64,000 bases of DNA from Rhyacichthys aspro. Its lineage: Eukaryota; Chordata; Actinopteri; Gobiiformes; Rhyacichthyidae. This document shows, one piece after another, positions 26,456 through 37,904 of the stretch (its first letter is position 1; every line of letters begins with the position of its first letter). The stretch is taken from positions 13,847,905 to 13,911,904 of the forward strand of contig CM072161.1 of the NCBI GenBank assembly GCA_036850595.1. The letters are read 5' to 3'. The notes beneath the pieces are model-generated. The model was not told where the DNA came from, made no database searches, and worked only from the letters and a program-made list of their open reading frames with translations. The translations under genes were made by a program, and so were the position numbers.

Positions 26456-28081
26456 GCACAAAGAGAACATACTGTAGCGCGGAGTGAGAACACAGAAAGG
26501 CCATGGCCGGCTGGAGATCAGCGGCCCTGCTGTGAGGCTCACCACTGTGCATATTGGGAACTATTACACAGTTGGATGTGACTGAAGCTAATACATGACT
26601 TAATCATTTATACTGGTGGTTATATAGCTTAACTGGTAGGGGTTAGATTATTAAAAGAACAAATCCTCTTGATCAGAAAAATTTAATGTCCTTAAGGCTA
26701 AGCACGACTCATTTTTGGCACAATTTTTTTATATAAATGCATTTGGCTTAATATTGACAATGGCAGTGTTCATTAATTGCTTTTTAAAATAAAAGATTTA
26801 CAAGAAAAACAATTCAAAGAAACTGTAAAAAACTGTAGAATAAAAAATCAAAGGCAAGCATTCTGAGCTGCAACAAATTCAAACATGATTACATCTTAAA
26901 AAAGAAGCCTCATCGCTATTTTTACCATTTACCTCCAAAACTCTAACAAGAAACATGATATTTAAAATTAAATTCTCCACCTGTGAGATTTGTACGACGT
27001 TACTGTCCCATGCATCATCCCGCAGCTCATCTTTACTGTGTTCCCAATTACCGCACGTTCACTGCTTTCTAGTGTCCGGTTCAGCTTTGCCAAACGCCTC
27101 CATGAGTCAAAACCCTGGTAATTTCCAAATGCACAGACAGCACATCCTTCAACAAAGAGGGCCTCCACAACAGCCCAACATTAATAATTAATTGACAGAC
27201 AGCACACTCCGGTTGTGTGAAGCCTGCCACAGGAGGAATGTTCCTGCAGCAAATGGGTCTTGAAGGTGCCAGTTATGTCATCGTTCACTACAACACTGAG
27301 GTAAAATCCCCAGCAAGTGTAATAGACTAATAAATTAGAAAATGGAGCCCCTCACCCTGAGTTAAAATTCATCGGAGAGTAGGAGTGTTAAGGCCCGACT
27401 AACAATTTAAGCGGTGTCACAGAGATCACACAATATGAATGGTAATCCTATTAGCAAACCCACAGACTGTAGGTGTCATGGAAATATTGGTGTATTGCTG
27501 ACTTAGCTCATTACACGTTCCATTTTGTGAGCCCTTCTTCTTCTCACCTTTCATTGCTGTCATTTCCAGACTTTCAATTTGGATAGCAAACTGCTCCAGT
27601 CGATACACTGAAATGTTAATATCACAGCTCAAGCCCAGTCCAGTTTTGTCCTAACTGTGACTGCAGCTGATGATGCGCAGCGTGTCAGCTCCCCTCGTCC
27701 AGCGTTAAGGTTACTTGATATTGATAATATCGGCTTCCTCCCGCTCCCTGGCTAGCACAGCTGGCTAAAATTAGCAGCCTGTTAAGCATGGTATCTGAGC
27801 TGATCAACTCAGGAAAGTCACTCATGTGAGTTCCCTTTGGCAACAAAGCACCAAGGAGTTACAGCCGATCAATATATAGACTGTTCCATGTCCGAGCCTT
27901 TTAGTAAGCACATAGGGTTTGGACTACCCAATTTACAAAATCTTCATACTGTAGTGTATGGTTACAAAACTGTTTATTACTTTATATCAAAAAAGATGAT
28001 GCAGCAAAGTTCTTTTATATTGCGAGTGAGGAACCTTTTTTTTATTGGTGTTTTAATATCAATACTGTTTTTTTTTCTTTA

Positions 28082-28235
28082 AAGATTATTTTTTGGGGCT
28101 GTTTTGCCCTTCATTGATAGTTTAGCAGTAGCTGGACAGGAAATGGGCTGAAAGAGAGTAGGGAATGGCATTGGGCAAATGACCCGAGCGAGGCTTGAGC
28201 CCGGGTCTCCTGTGTGCTGGGCGTATGCTGTTTAT
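28082..28235. repeat. SINE-like teleost interspersed repeat
   Basis: Reads TTTGGGGCTGTTTTGCCC, TTCATTGATAG, GCTGGACAGGAAATGGG, AGAGAGTAGGG, ATGGCATTGGGCAAATGACC and GCTTGAGCCCGGGTCTCCT. This order fits a common percomorph repeat of the form TTTTGCCTTTATT...GACAGG...GAGAGAG...ATGACATGCAGCAAAGG...GATTCGAACCCGGG. The GAGCCCGGG segment in reverse complement resembles a tRNA-type B box, suggesting a tRNA-derived SINE on the minus strand. Confidence 0.5.
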
Positions 28236-29983
28236 TTTTTATTACTAGCACATTAATATTACAGGGCCTTTAGAAAGATAATATCCCTGACATTTAGAGT
28301 ACTAGGCTTTAAAATAAAGAATGCTGTTACTAAAAAGAACAATGCATTGTTAGACTTTCAACAATTTAGACAGATTAAATGTAGACTTCAAAGGGTGCAC
28401 GGTTGTCACTTGACTACTTTACACCACAATTAGAATAAATTGCACTGTAAATTACTGCAAGGAAAACTGCATCACACAATCAAAGCTGACTTAATTGTAT
28501 GGACCACCAACTATAACTAAGAAACCACTCATATCCTACAGTATTACGGTAAACAAAAGCTTATATATGTGCATCAGGCTACTTACTGCACATTTAAGAA
28601 AGTACAATAAAAAAGACACTCCAAAATCAAACTAAACATTCCTAATTGAGGACACAAGAAGCTTGTTAATCTTTGCCTCTAATGCTGAAAAGGCCTTGTC
28701 CAGTCATAACTCTCTAATTATGACATTACCCATGTCTTTATAAGAAAATCCACTCAGCAAGGCTTAAGTTGTTTGTGTAAGGCTCATAGCCCAAGGTCAG
28801 GAGTCGGGCGTGTGTGTGATGTCTTTACTACATTCAATCGGCCATGGTCAGCTATAAACGTACAAGCACAGTACCAGGAGCCAGCCCTGAATGAAGTGTC
28901 TCACAATGACACTAGCTACCTGTTCACTAAATCATATACGCACCTAAGCAACTACAACACAATTAAAAATTTAAAATGTGTCAGATTGCTCAATGAACAT
29001 GTGATCTTGCATACTGCAGCAAATACAAGAAACATGTCTGCAAAGTGATTATCGTTAGTCAAAGCTAGTGTCAATCTGCTGTGAAAACAAAGTAGCATTT
29101 GGTTGTAATGTAATAAGTGGAAACAGTGGAGGAATTTCAGAAGAAACCAGTGTCAATAATCACTGGCTGAGTTGTTTGTTTGACAGGAAGTTCTAGGAAA
29201 AAGTACATTTGCTACCACTATAAGTGTGAGACAAAGACTACAATAGAACATCATACACAGTGAATGACTTACCAAGGTGAAATGCTGGGAGAGAATGGCC
29301 TTTGTCCAAGCAGAAGTAGTCCATTCATACCGCAGACACGATCGACAGCCTGTTGGTCATTGTCACTTGCAGATCATCTGAGGCAGATTATTCCTTAAGC
29401 AAAAGAAAGTTTTATTTGCATCTGTAAACATCAGTGCTTAGTGTTAGCAAATGTAAGCTACTCCTGCCTGAACACACACGTCATTGTCAGCCATGACAGG
29501 TGAGCTTCTTCAAATAATACAATCCAATACTCCAGCACTTGTCCATGCTCCATTTTATTTGGATAAGATGTCTTACTGGATTTCAAGCGAGTACAAGTTG
29601 AATACATTGCTCGTTTTGTCAACTCTGACACTAGACGGAGCATATTTGTTAATAGTTTGTCTAGCCTACATTTTTGCCCTCAGCTCCAGACACTTCAAGG
29701 TCTCTCTTAAAAGCCTTTTGTTGGCTCCTGTAATTTTCTAACTTCGCAGCGCTCTTAAGGAAAGACTGAATCCCATCAATTTCTGTTTTTATATAACGGC
29801 AAAAGGGTGAACTTTGACAACTCACCTTAGTCATTACATCTTAGAGTTTAATATACATTTCATATGTAATGTAATATTGCATTTAATATTCCCTAGCCAA
29901 TACAAAAGGTGTGTCCACAACCTTTGGCTTGAATCTGAAAGAGCTTACATTAAAAACATACATTATTAGGAATGAAGGCATTT
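28236..29983. other. gene-free sequence, no feature recognised
   Basis: AT-rich spacer between the SINE-like repeat and the 87-bp tandem array. Open frames stay under about 95 codons and lack domains. Confidence 0.6.
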
Positions 29984-30365
29984 TTTTATTGATTCAAAAC
30001 TGTTAGCATGATCACAGTGCTGCTCTGCTAGCATGCTCCTTTAGCTCGGACGTTGGCTAATTATTGAATTACTTTTCATTTTTTTATTGTTTCAAAACTG
30101 TAATCATGTTTCCAGTGTTAGTTTGTTATTTAGCTAGGAAGTTGGCTAACTGTTGGATTACTTTTCTTCTTTTATTGTTTCAAACTGTTAGCATTATCCC
30201 GTTGCTAGTCTGCTATTTAGCTAGGAAGTTGGCTAATTATTGGATTACTTTTCTTCTTTTATTGTTTCAAAACTGTTAGCATGATCCCATTGCTAGTCTG
30301 CTATTTAGCTAGGAAGTTGGCTAATTATTGTATGTTTTTTCTTGCTAGTCACCTATTTAGCTCGC
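29984..30365. repeat. tandem repeat array, unit about 87 bp, four to five copies
   Basis: Units begin at about 29984, 30082, 30170 and 30257 with TTTTATTG(A/T)TTCAAA(A)CTG, continue through GTTAGCAT, CTAGTCTGCTATTTAGCTAG and GGAAGTTGGCTAATTATTGG, and close with ATTACTTTTCTTCT. Spacing is 98, 88 and 87 bp; the last two full units are nearly identical, and a partial fifth (GCTAGTCACCTATTTAGCTC) trails to about 30365. The older left copies are more diverged, as expected for stepwise tandem growth. The open frames across it (30064-30466) exist because 87 is a multiple of three. Confidence 0.88.
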
Positions 30366-30966
30366 TATTTTTGTTGACAAAATTTGTTAAGCTGAATTTT
30401 TTGCTGTATTATTATTATTTCTTCAACGACGTAACCATGCATTTGATGGCTAACAGCAGCCATTAGCTACATTTCTTGGATTGATAGAGGTGTTGTCTGC
30501 TACAGCACCTTTCAGTTACACCAGAGAGAAACTTTTACCGTTTTCTAGCTTCTTCTAGCCCAGTTTTATACCTGTCAGACTGGTCCAGAGACGAGGCCTT
30601 GCCCACTCTTCACCTAAAAGTGTTTTGACTTCTTTTACGGCCAGGACCGTCCACTCGGATCACACAGGAGCGGTAAGAGAAGGAAACAGGCAGCTCTCCA
30701 CAGCTGTGCAACAAACAAGCTCACTACGGCAGCTTTTGCTCTATTACGCTGTCAGAGTTGATAAAGTCCTGTCAAAACACGTCTGTGTTGGTTGGCTGAT
30801 GTCTGTGCAGTAGGTCACGGTCCACACAGAGAGCGTGGTGGGCCTAAGGTCTCTGAAGGTCTGCGGCGGAGTGACCTGTGAGAGCTGCTGTGGTCTCTAT
30901 TAATGTGGTGTATGAACGCAATCCTCTGCTGCCTCGGTGCTGAAGGATGGACAGGGCCAAAACAGC
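30366..30966. other. gene-free spacer, no feature recognised
   Basis: Ordinary mixed-composition sequence between the 87-bp tandem array and the hAT-like MITE. The 62-codon frame at 30625-30813 shows no domain. Confidence 0.6.
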
Positions 30967-30974
30967 CGAATCTG

Positions 30975-31355
30975 TAGGGCTGCAACTAATGATTACTACT
31001 ATAATCGATTAATCTGATGACTATTTTTCCGATTAATTGATTAATAAATGATATGTGAAGCGGGTGTAAATGTGTGGGGAGTTGACAAGAACCAGATGAA
31101 GCTACATGTACCCCACAGGACTAGTGGATAGAGCATATACACATAAAGATGTATTTTTTGATCAAAAACAGAAACACTACATCTCTTTTACTGTTTCTGT
31201 AGACTTACTGCTCTGTCTTGGTAATAAAACCTCTTTCTTTGCACATGGCATGTTTCAAAGTCTATGAACACCCTAGATAGCAAATAATAGATGTTAATTA
31301 GACAATTGTTTTAATAATTGATTATGATCTAATTAATCTGGTTGCTGCAGACCTA
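30975..31355. mobile_element. hAT-like MITE of the AGGGCTGCAACTAA-type family, 381 bp
   Basis: Starts TAGGGCTGCAACTAATGATT and continues with ATCGATTAATCTG and GATTAATTGATTAATA. It ends AATCTGGTTGCTGCAGACCTA, an imperfect inverted copy of the start. This is a very common teleost repeat whose ends read AGGGCTGCAAC...GTTGCAGCCCT. Flanks CGAATCTG (30967-30974) and AAAATCTG (31356-31363) match at 6 of 8 bases, consistent with an aged 8-bp hAT duplication. It has no coding capacity. Confidence 0.8.
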
Positions 31356-31363
31356 AAAATCTG

Positions 31364-34300
31364 TATTAAAGGAAAAGCACAGTAATGTTAAAGTCATATT
31401 ACTCTGGTAGAAGTAAAAGTAACCTTCATTATAAGAAATTATTCAATGAATGGAACTACTACTACTATTTTTATTACTCTTACCACAATGAAGTAACTCT
31501 CATTTAACATTAACCTCAATTCTAGTGAGATTTGTGAGTTCAAACTGAAAAATCCATCTTGTCTCTTTCAAACCTACACTATGTGATTTTGACTGAACCG
31601 CAGCCAATTCAGAACAATGGTGTGGCAGCACTGATCGTTACAGGCGTCTTTTATGTTTACAACAAAGCAGCCACTGCTGTTACCAATGTAAACAACAAAG
31701 TGTTTCTCTGATTGGATGAAATTATCTTGTGAAAGGTGGTTAATGGCAGGTGGGTCAACTAATCACCTACCACTTATCTATCTGAAAGTACTCTGCCTTT
31801 GCAAATGCTTTCTGTGGAAGCCAGTCAGATGTTATTGAAATGCACCCTTCTTAAATATTACTTGCACACAAAGAAACAAATGTAAGGTGTAGTGATAGAA
31901 GTGTACCTTATGCAATAGAAAAAGAAATCAAAATGATTTTAAGTTTGACTTTGCACCACTTTTGTAGAATGGCCCCTGTAACATTCTCCAGAGATGCCAG
32001 GGTCTGCATGGTCATGTGTAAATGAGGGCTCAAGCCTTTAAGCCTCCTGGAGGGCTTTAATGATTGTACAGTGTAACTTTGTGTTGACAGCTTACACAAT
32101 TATCCAACAGTCAAATTTACTCCCTGATTGCTGTACAGTATTATAAGTATTGCACTGACCTTCAACCTGAATACAACAAAACTGAAGACTTCTCTGCAGC
32201 AAACCAGTGGTGTGTACAGCAGGCATCCACAGAGAGGCTCTAGCTAATGGTAATGTTGCGTTTATGCAGTATTGGACTGTACTGAATCATCACTGCATTT
32301 CCTAATGACTGGACCTAATGCTGAACTGCGTGTGGTCGCGAAACCGGAATGAATTCATTTACCGAGCCCAAAAAGAAAGTGATCTTTAACACCTGCGAGG
32401 TCCAATTAACGGTGATGAGCCATGTTTGCAAGAGCGTTTTTATACAAAATGTCATTTTCTGCCCGTGTTTGTCGAGATAATGTGCGGAAAAAAAGCAAGT
32501 GTACAATTATTGACGGTAAAAATCTTTATTTAACAAAGCCGTAGAGCGGTGGAATTGAACTGCTTAATGCTCACTGGCAGCTATGACGGAGGACGATGAG
32601 CTTAATGAATGAAGATTAACAGGCTTATACAAGAGACATTGTTGCCTTTATCACGTCTCAGAGTGGGTTATACCTCTGGTGTTGCTGGCCTTGTTCAACA
32701 GCCTCGAGAAGCCACAACACGTTTGATCACTTAGATAGACCCGGCTGAAGGTTGGCACACTGTTACTGCACATTAGAAGGGACAGTTCGTAAAGCCAACT
32801 ACTGGAGCAGCCTTCATTTCACATATAATGCACTTCTCATTATGATCTGGGGGGATTTGGGGAGTAGTCTAAGATTAATGGCTGAGATGTGAGATTAGCC
32901 AAGTCTGTTTATGCTTTTTTTTCCAGCTTTTTAATTAGTTTCTTTGGGTGAAGAGAGAGGGCAGGTTCAGTGTACCATTGTTATTATAGACAACACACTT
33001 ATTATCGGCTACTGCGTCTTATATAACGAACGATACATAATAAACAATGGATAATAGATCAGCTGAAGAAGAAAGTACACTAGTGTGGGGACTATAGTGT
33101 CAGGCGGATGTATTAATTCCTCCAAACAACACGGTTTCTCTAGGAAGTATTCAAAAAGTTAATTATATGCAAACTTGAACTGGCATTTTTTTTTTCTTTT
33201 CATTCCAACAGCATTTTCTGACTTGTCGTGAAGTTTGTTAAACACATTTCTGGTAGTAACTAAATCCTATGAGTAGTTTAAGAGACATTTTACCGTCGCC
33301 GTGTTGTAAGTGGTGGCTTACAGACTTGGCAACATATGAGAGGGAAGATGCAATATCCCGCACCATTAATAAATCTATGATGTAACAACACATTTTAATT
33401 GCTCATGGTTAATTCTGTACCAGTCTTTAATCTGGATGCCAAAATTTGGGAAAGATCTGTGGAATGTCAATATAATCCTTGAACGTGACACAAATCCATT
33501 TTTTTTTACAAACTGTGGCCTATCCCATCTGATATTACTAATTAACCTATGTCCCCGAAGCATGTATCTAAAATATGGGTGAAAACCAGAATATCCCAAT
33601 ATCCAGGGCTTCTTCTAGCCTAAGGGTTAAAAACAAAACCTTACTACGAGGTGACAGTGCTAACCACTCAAGCACACGGCTGCTCATTTGACCAAATAAT
33701 GTCTGCTTTTATATGTTGTGCCCATGTTTTTGAACTAATCCACTGAAACATGTGCTTTCCTAGAACATGCATGCGTTAAAGTCATAGTGTCATACTGTAT
33801 ATTACCACTGAGACTTCGTTTGGGATATTGTTAGGCTTAAAATTGCTTAATCACTTACGTTACATTTCAGTGGTTCACACTTGATTAAATAATACGGTAT
33901 CTGTGCTAAAATGATTAACTCAATTAACTTCTCTGCTAATGTTCTAATGATCAAACATGGTAAAAACGAACAGAGCGTGAACATTCAGACATGGGATGTG
34001 TTTGCCTTTCATTGGAGGCTCTCAACCATGGCTCATTGTCCGAGACCATTTCTACTCGGCACAAAGACATCCCAGAATTAACATTACAAGACAGCGTCCT
34101 TGTAAGTGTGTAGCTCTGGGCAACTCTTCAGTGTTTTTAGGAAATATGTTAAGTGCACAGCAGAGACCACTTCTGGCTCGTTGTTTTTCTCGTTGAAGCA
34201 GTGAGGTCCTGGGACTCTCCCACTTGATGTGCCGAAATGTAGCTGCGTCCTGACTTGGAAATGAAGTACTGGTCTCACCATAACAAGAATAGCAGAACAT

Positions 34301-34410
34301 CTTAATGAGCCTGGATCCTAGAGTGAGGCACTTTTTTACACAATGTAGCTCCAAGGCTACAAAACCTCTCATGAAAATGTAACAATCAGCCCTTGTTTAA
34401 CTTAACATTG
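31364..34410. other. gene-free sequence 3' of the protocadherin gene
   Basis: Contains the repeat fragment at 33620-33690. The block 32280-32900 is balanced and repeat-poor with several ATTA/TTAAT cores and is a candidate conserved non-coding element. No coding exon is seen. Confidence 0.5.
33620..33690. repeat. teleost interspersed repeat fragment, 3' end of the same family
   Basis: AACCTTACTACGAGGTGACA then GTGCTAACCACTCAAGCACA resembles the terminal part of the family (...GACCTTCTTGCTGTGAGGCGACAGTGCTAACCACTGCACCACCGTG). A weaker match, GTGTGCTAACCACTTCACCA, lies near 2556-2577. Confidence 0.5.
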
Positions 34411-34463
34411 AAAAAAAAAACCCAAACGATTCCTTTTTTTTTTTTCCCTGAAGTGATTTTATT
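34411..34463 (-). terminator. distal polyadenylation site (AATAAA plus U-rich downstream element)
   Basis: On the minus strand: AATAAA at 34463-34458, then 12 nt (ATCACTTCAGGG), an A12 run (34445-34434), then GGAATCGTTTGGG and a T10 run (34420-34411). Hexamer, short spacer and U/GU-rich downstream element is the textbook vertebrate arrangement. TTGTAAT and CTGTAAG just upstream resemble UGUA (CFIm) sites. A genomic A-run after the cleavage site could instead mark a retrocopy, but the downstream T-rich element and the same-strand gene argue against that. Confidence 0.65.
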
Positions 34464-34777
34464 ACAAAGTTCATGAGGACTTACAGTATTACAAGAGAAT
34501 TTTGTCAACATGCGAAAACAGAACAAAGCCGAACACAGGAGTTTGAACAAACTGGTAAGATAAGACAATCCACTGTTCACGATAAACATAAAAACTGATT
34601 AAGTCCTCAGGAGGTGGGAGCCGGTGAATGACTACAGTGCAGGCATAGAACGGCCACATTCACACTGACTCAGCAAAGGTCAATCCAACCAAGGCAAGAT
34701 GTGCACATCTCAAGAAAACATGTTACAATTTTTATATGCCATCGGCTTTTCTCAGAACTTTTAGAAAGCTTCACTTG

Positions 34778-34785
34778 TATGTACA
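34778..34785 (-). promoter_or_regulatory. Pumilio-type motif UGUACAUA (palindromic context)
   Basis: TGTACATA on the mRNA strand, about 320 nt before the distal poly(A) signal. The surrounding TATGTACATA is palindromic, so the motif also reads on the plus strand. Confidence 0.3.
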
Positions 34786-35100
34786 TAAAACTGTACAAAA
34801 ACATGGCATCACAAGCATTTTATCCTATATAAATATACCAACAATTAGGATAACAACTAGATTCTCTCTTGCAAAGACATATTTTCAAGGCAATTGTCTT
34901 TGTTCTATATGAACTGTGAAAAAAGATGAAATGTTGCAGTTAATTTCAGTCCGTTTGGGGAGAGAGGGCCTTTTGCATGTGGACCAACATTTTGAAACAG
35001 AAAGTTAAAAGAATAGAGTAAACAGCTTCTACCAATTATCTTTGGAATTCATGCTAAAATCGCTGCCTGCTCTGACAGCAGACACAGGGCTGTGGAGATC

Positions 35101-35108
35101 TATGTACA
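35101..35108 (-). promoter_or_regulatory. Pumilio-type motif UGUACAUA
   Basis: Plus-strand TATGTACA equals TGTACATA on the mRNA strand, an exact UGUANAUA match in the distal part of the putative 3'UTR. Confidence 0.3.
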
Positions 35109-36278
35109 CAACACCACCAAGAGATTTGTTTTTTCACACAACCAGTTCGCTAAGAGTCAAATCAGTAACAAAGCCCCCCTTTGCCAATTTTTACTATTTT
35201 TGTCCATCTGTCCACAGAAATGATCACCATACGATACACACTACAGAGGCAAAAGATACTCAAGTGAATTCAACATTAAATCAATGTTAAGTACAAATTA
35301 AACATTACTCAACGACTTTGAGTGTGTTTAGGTGCTTCATGATGTCCTCTTAATTTTAACAAAGAACTGTTTCTGCGTTTGAGAGAGAAAACACAGTCCA
35401 TTCAGCATGAGTTCAAAAGAAAGGTCAAACCATGTGATATATTGTTCCCAGGGAGAAGGAAGAGGTCATTATCGGCTGGCGTGAAAGAGTCCGACTCATT
35501 GAGACAAGAGGAAAAAAACAGGATAAAAGGCCCGACTTGTTTTTAAATGAACCTCATTTCAATCGGAGCCAAGAGCCACCCTTTTAAATTGCTCAAATAA
35601 TTGACAGAAAAATGACGATACATTCCAGATTCACTGAAGCGGTGCTTAGGCTGGCGTCAGGTTCAAATTTCACCCCAGAACAGCAAGAGTAAGCAAATGT
35701 GAATGGGTTTAAATAGATAAAGTTGAGGCTATGTGACGCTGGCTTTATCACTTGTCGCTGTCGTTCTCACTTGTGGTTAATTCCAGGTCAGTGGTTCGAC
35801 CCGCCGCTTAGGGCTCACGCAGTGGCTGTCCACAACTCTGAGAGGGGTCGCTCAGGGGGAGCCGTGGGGGTTTAATCACAGTGTATCATGGCTGTTGTTT
35901 GAATTTTATTTCAGTCGCTAAATGGCTTTGAAAACGGCATAATGTGCTTTCTCCCCCTCAAGGCAGGATAATCGCCCACCTTATTTAATCATGGCCATGT
36001 CCAGTCATTTCCATATGTTTTCACTTTAATTATTGTAAATGCGCTTTTCAATGGCGGCGTGATGAGGTAAGTGCAGATAAAAATACCCCCTTTAACTGAT
36101 TGTGGCTCTGTGGGTGGATTTGCATTATCCAGTGGGCGCCTTGTCCTGGGGGTGTGCTCACACATGGCCTAGCTCAGGACTCATTACTCACCCTAATTAG
36201 GAAACGTCCATTCTTGGCTCTTCCACCCTCAGTCAGAGACACAATCTCACTATGGAAATACTCTGCAGAGGTGAAAGG

Positions 36279-36286
36279 TATCTACA
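36279..36286 (-). promoter_or_regulatory. Pumilio-type motif UGUAGAUA
   Basis: Plus-strand TATCTACA equals TGTAGATA on the mRNA strand. It fits UGUANAUA, although G at the variable position is usually a weaker ligand. Confidence 0.25.
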
Positions 36287-36617
36287 AATCTAATCAAATC
36301 AATGTTTAAATCAAAGACACGAGCCAGCTCAACAATGTTGTAAGGCAGGCTAGTGTAGTCATCATTAACATCCAATTAGTGACTAATACATAGTGTCCTT
36401 CAGACATATCCTTCAGATTCAGAGGAAAATCTTTTTAAAGATAAATGAAGCCCACAGGCATGGCCTATTTTTCACTGTTCAATAGCCAAAGGAGGAAAAA
36501 TGCCTTTCAACTTATTAAGTGTGTTGTCCTCAATAAAAGAAAAATCATTACTGGCAGCAGATGCAGAACATTGACTCTTGTACTCTCTTCTAAAGCAAAG
36601 TATTCTCTTCTGGAGAC

Positions 36618-37247
36618 ATTAAAGTGCAACTTGTAAGTAACAAAATGTGGAGTAGCAACATTACTGAGTTTGGGCAAGTAAAAGAAATAAAAAAAACTTT
36701 TTATTTCCCATGAATAGACAGGCAGTCTTTATGAGTACTGAGTGAGAAAAACAGTGTGAAAAGAGTGCACTTAGTGTTAGCTAAACTGCTAGCTCACAGG
36801 ACACCTGCTGCAGTCTACTTGTTATCCTCGCTCTGGTTTGTTTCCTCATCAGTTTCTTCTGAGACGCTGCCATAGAAGGAGGCTCAAAATAATGGTATAA
36901 CGTTTTTAAAGTTTTTGTAAGTCACCAATGTTGTTTCACATTTCTGATTGCTGAACGTATGTATTCCATGATCTTGATATTGCATAAAATATTCATGATC
37001 ATAGATGTATCAATTTAACATTCACTTCTTGCTAACATGTAAAAGGATTACAATTCCTCACATCTACTGTGTTTTATCTATTTTTTTTTTTTAAACATTT
37101 CTAAGCCTCCTCCTCATATTTAGTACTGCAATTTGATTAGTGAAGATCAGTTATGACATTACCACAAACAGCTACCTTTCAATGTGATCTTTGACATTCC
37201 TTCAATGTAAAGTCAAGTGGCTGTTATCTTCCAAGTTGCACTTTAAT
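36618..37247. mobile_element. non-autonomous DNA transposon (630 bp) with terminal inverted repeats
   Basis: The left end, ATTAAAGTGCAACTTGTAAG, and the reverse complement of the right end, ATTAAAGTGCAACTTGGAAG, match at 19 of 20 bases and stay similar for about 24 bp. No transposase frame is present, so this is a MITE-like element. The ends are palindromic with the flank, so the exact boundary is ambiguous. Reading the element as AGTGCAACTT...AAGTTGCACT gives a TTAA duplication on both sides, which would fit piggyBac-type insertion; TA insertion cannot be excluded. It lies inside the putative 3'UTR. Confidence 0.7.
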
Positions 37248-37885
37248 CATTGCTATCAGAGAAGGTATTTATTTTCCAAATTGGTTTGTTGACTGACCTT
37301 TACATTTGAAATCAATTTGTGTATGTCTAGTCTGCTTCCCAAAAACATTTGTGGTAGTGAATTCCATATGAAGCAGTTTATGAATCACAGGAGGCAGGAT
37401 TCCTTCCAGATAACGAGAATCCACTCAGTCTTATCTCACTCACTAGTGTCATATTAACCTGTTTTTTTTCCCCCTTTTACCACAGAGACTCTTAATAATC
37501 AAGTGCTCTTTTCTGATCTCATCTAAATAACTCTTTCTTCTCTTTCTCATAAACAAATTTGAGGCGTGGAGAAAAGGATTGTGAGCTTTCACTATGTCTG
37601 ATTGTCAGCTTCTGCACTTCTACGAGTCCATTAGGCGAGAGGATATTTGAACTGAAAAGCTAATCTGAAAGCATCTTGTAAGTACTCTGTGTTTGTTCTA
37701 TTGTGACTCCTGGGTACTGTGGCCGAGTCTGCCATTTTCAGTGATGAACGCTAGGTCACAGTGCTGCGAGTCCAAGGAACGTTATGTCACTTTTAATGCG
37801 GCCACACAGCCGTTCTCCAGCAGCGGCCGAGCTCTACAGGGAGCACAGGTAAAGGCCATTCGACGATGATTGCGGGGGGTCAAAG

Positions 37886-37904
37886 GTGTGTGTGTGTGTG
37901 TGTG
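37886..37904. repeat. (GT)n microsatellite, 19 bp
   Basis: Perfect GT run inside the putative 3'UTR. It would be (CA)n in the mRNA, a known hnRNP L ligand type. Confidence 0.9.

Larger units (their letters stand above)
24921..28081. other. gene-free sequence, repeats only
   Basis: Apart from the poly-A run at 25491 and the repeat fragment at 26300, I recognise nothing. A balanced block at 26990-27800 has short frames on both strands without domain content. Confidence 0.55.

Noticed and set aside
30064..30466. Two adjacent hydrophobic open frames as a possible repeated membrane protein
   Set aside because: They are the direct product of the 87-bp tandem array (a multiple of three) and begin and end within the repeats; no flanking gene signals.
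34386..34589. Processed pseudogene ending in the A12 run at 34434-34445
   Set aside because: No coding similarity was recognised upstream on that strand, no target duplication was found, and a genuine downstream U-rich element follows. Kept as an alternative only.
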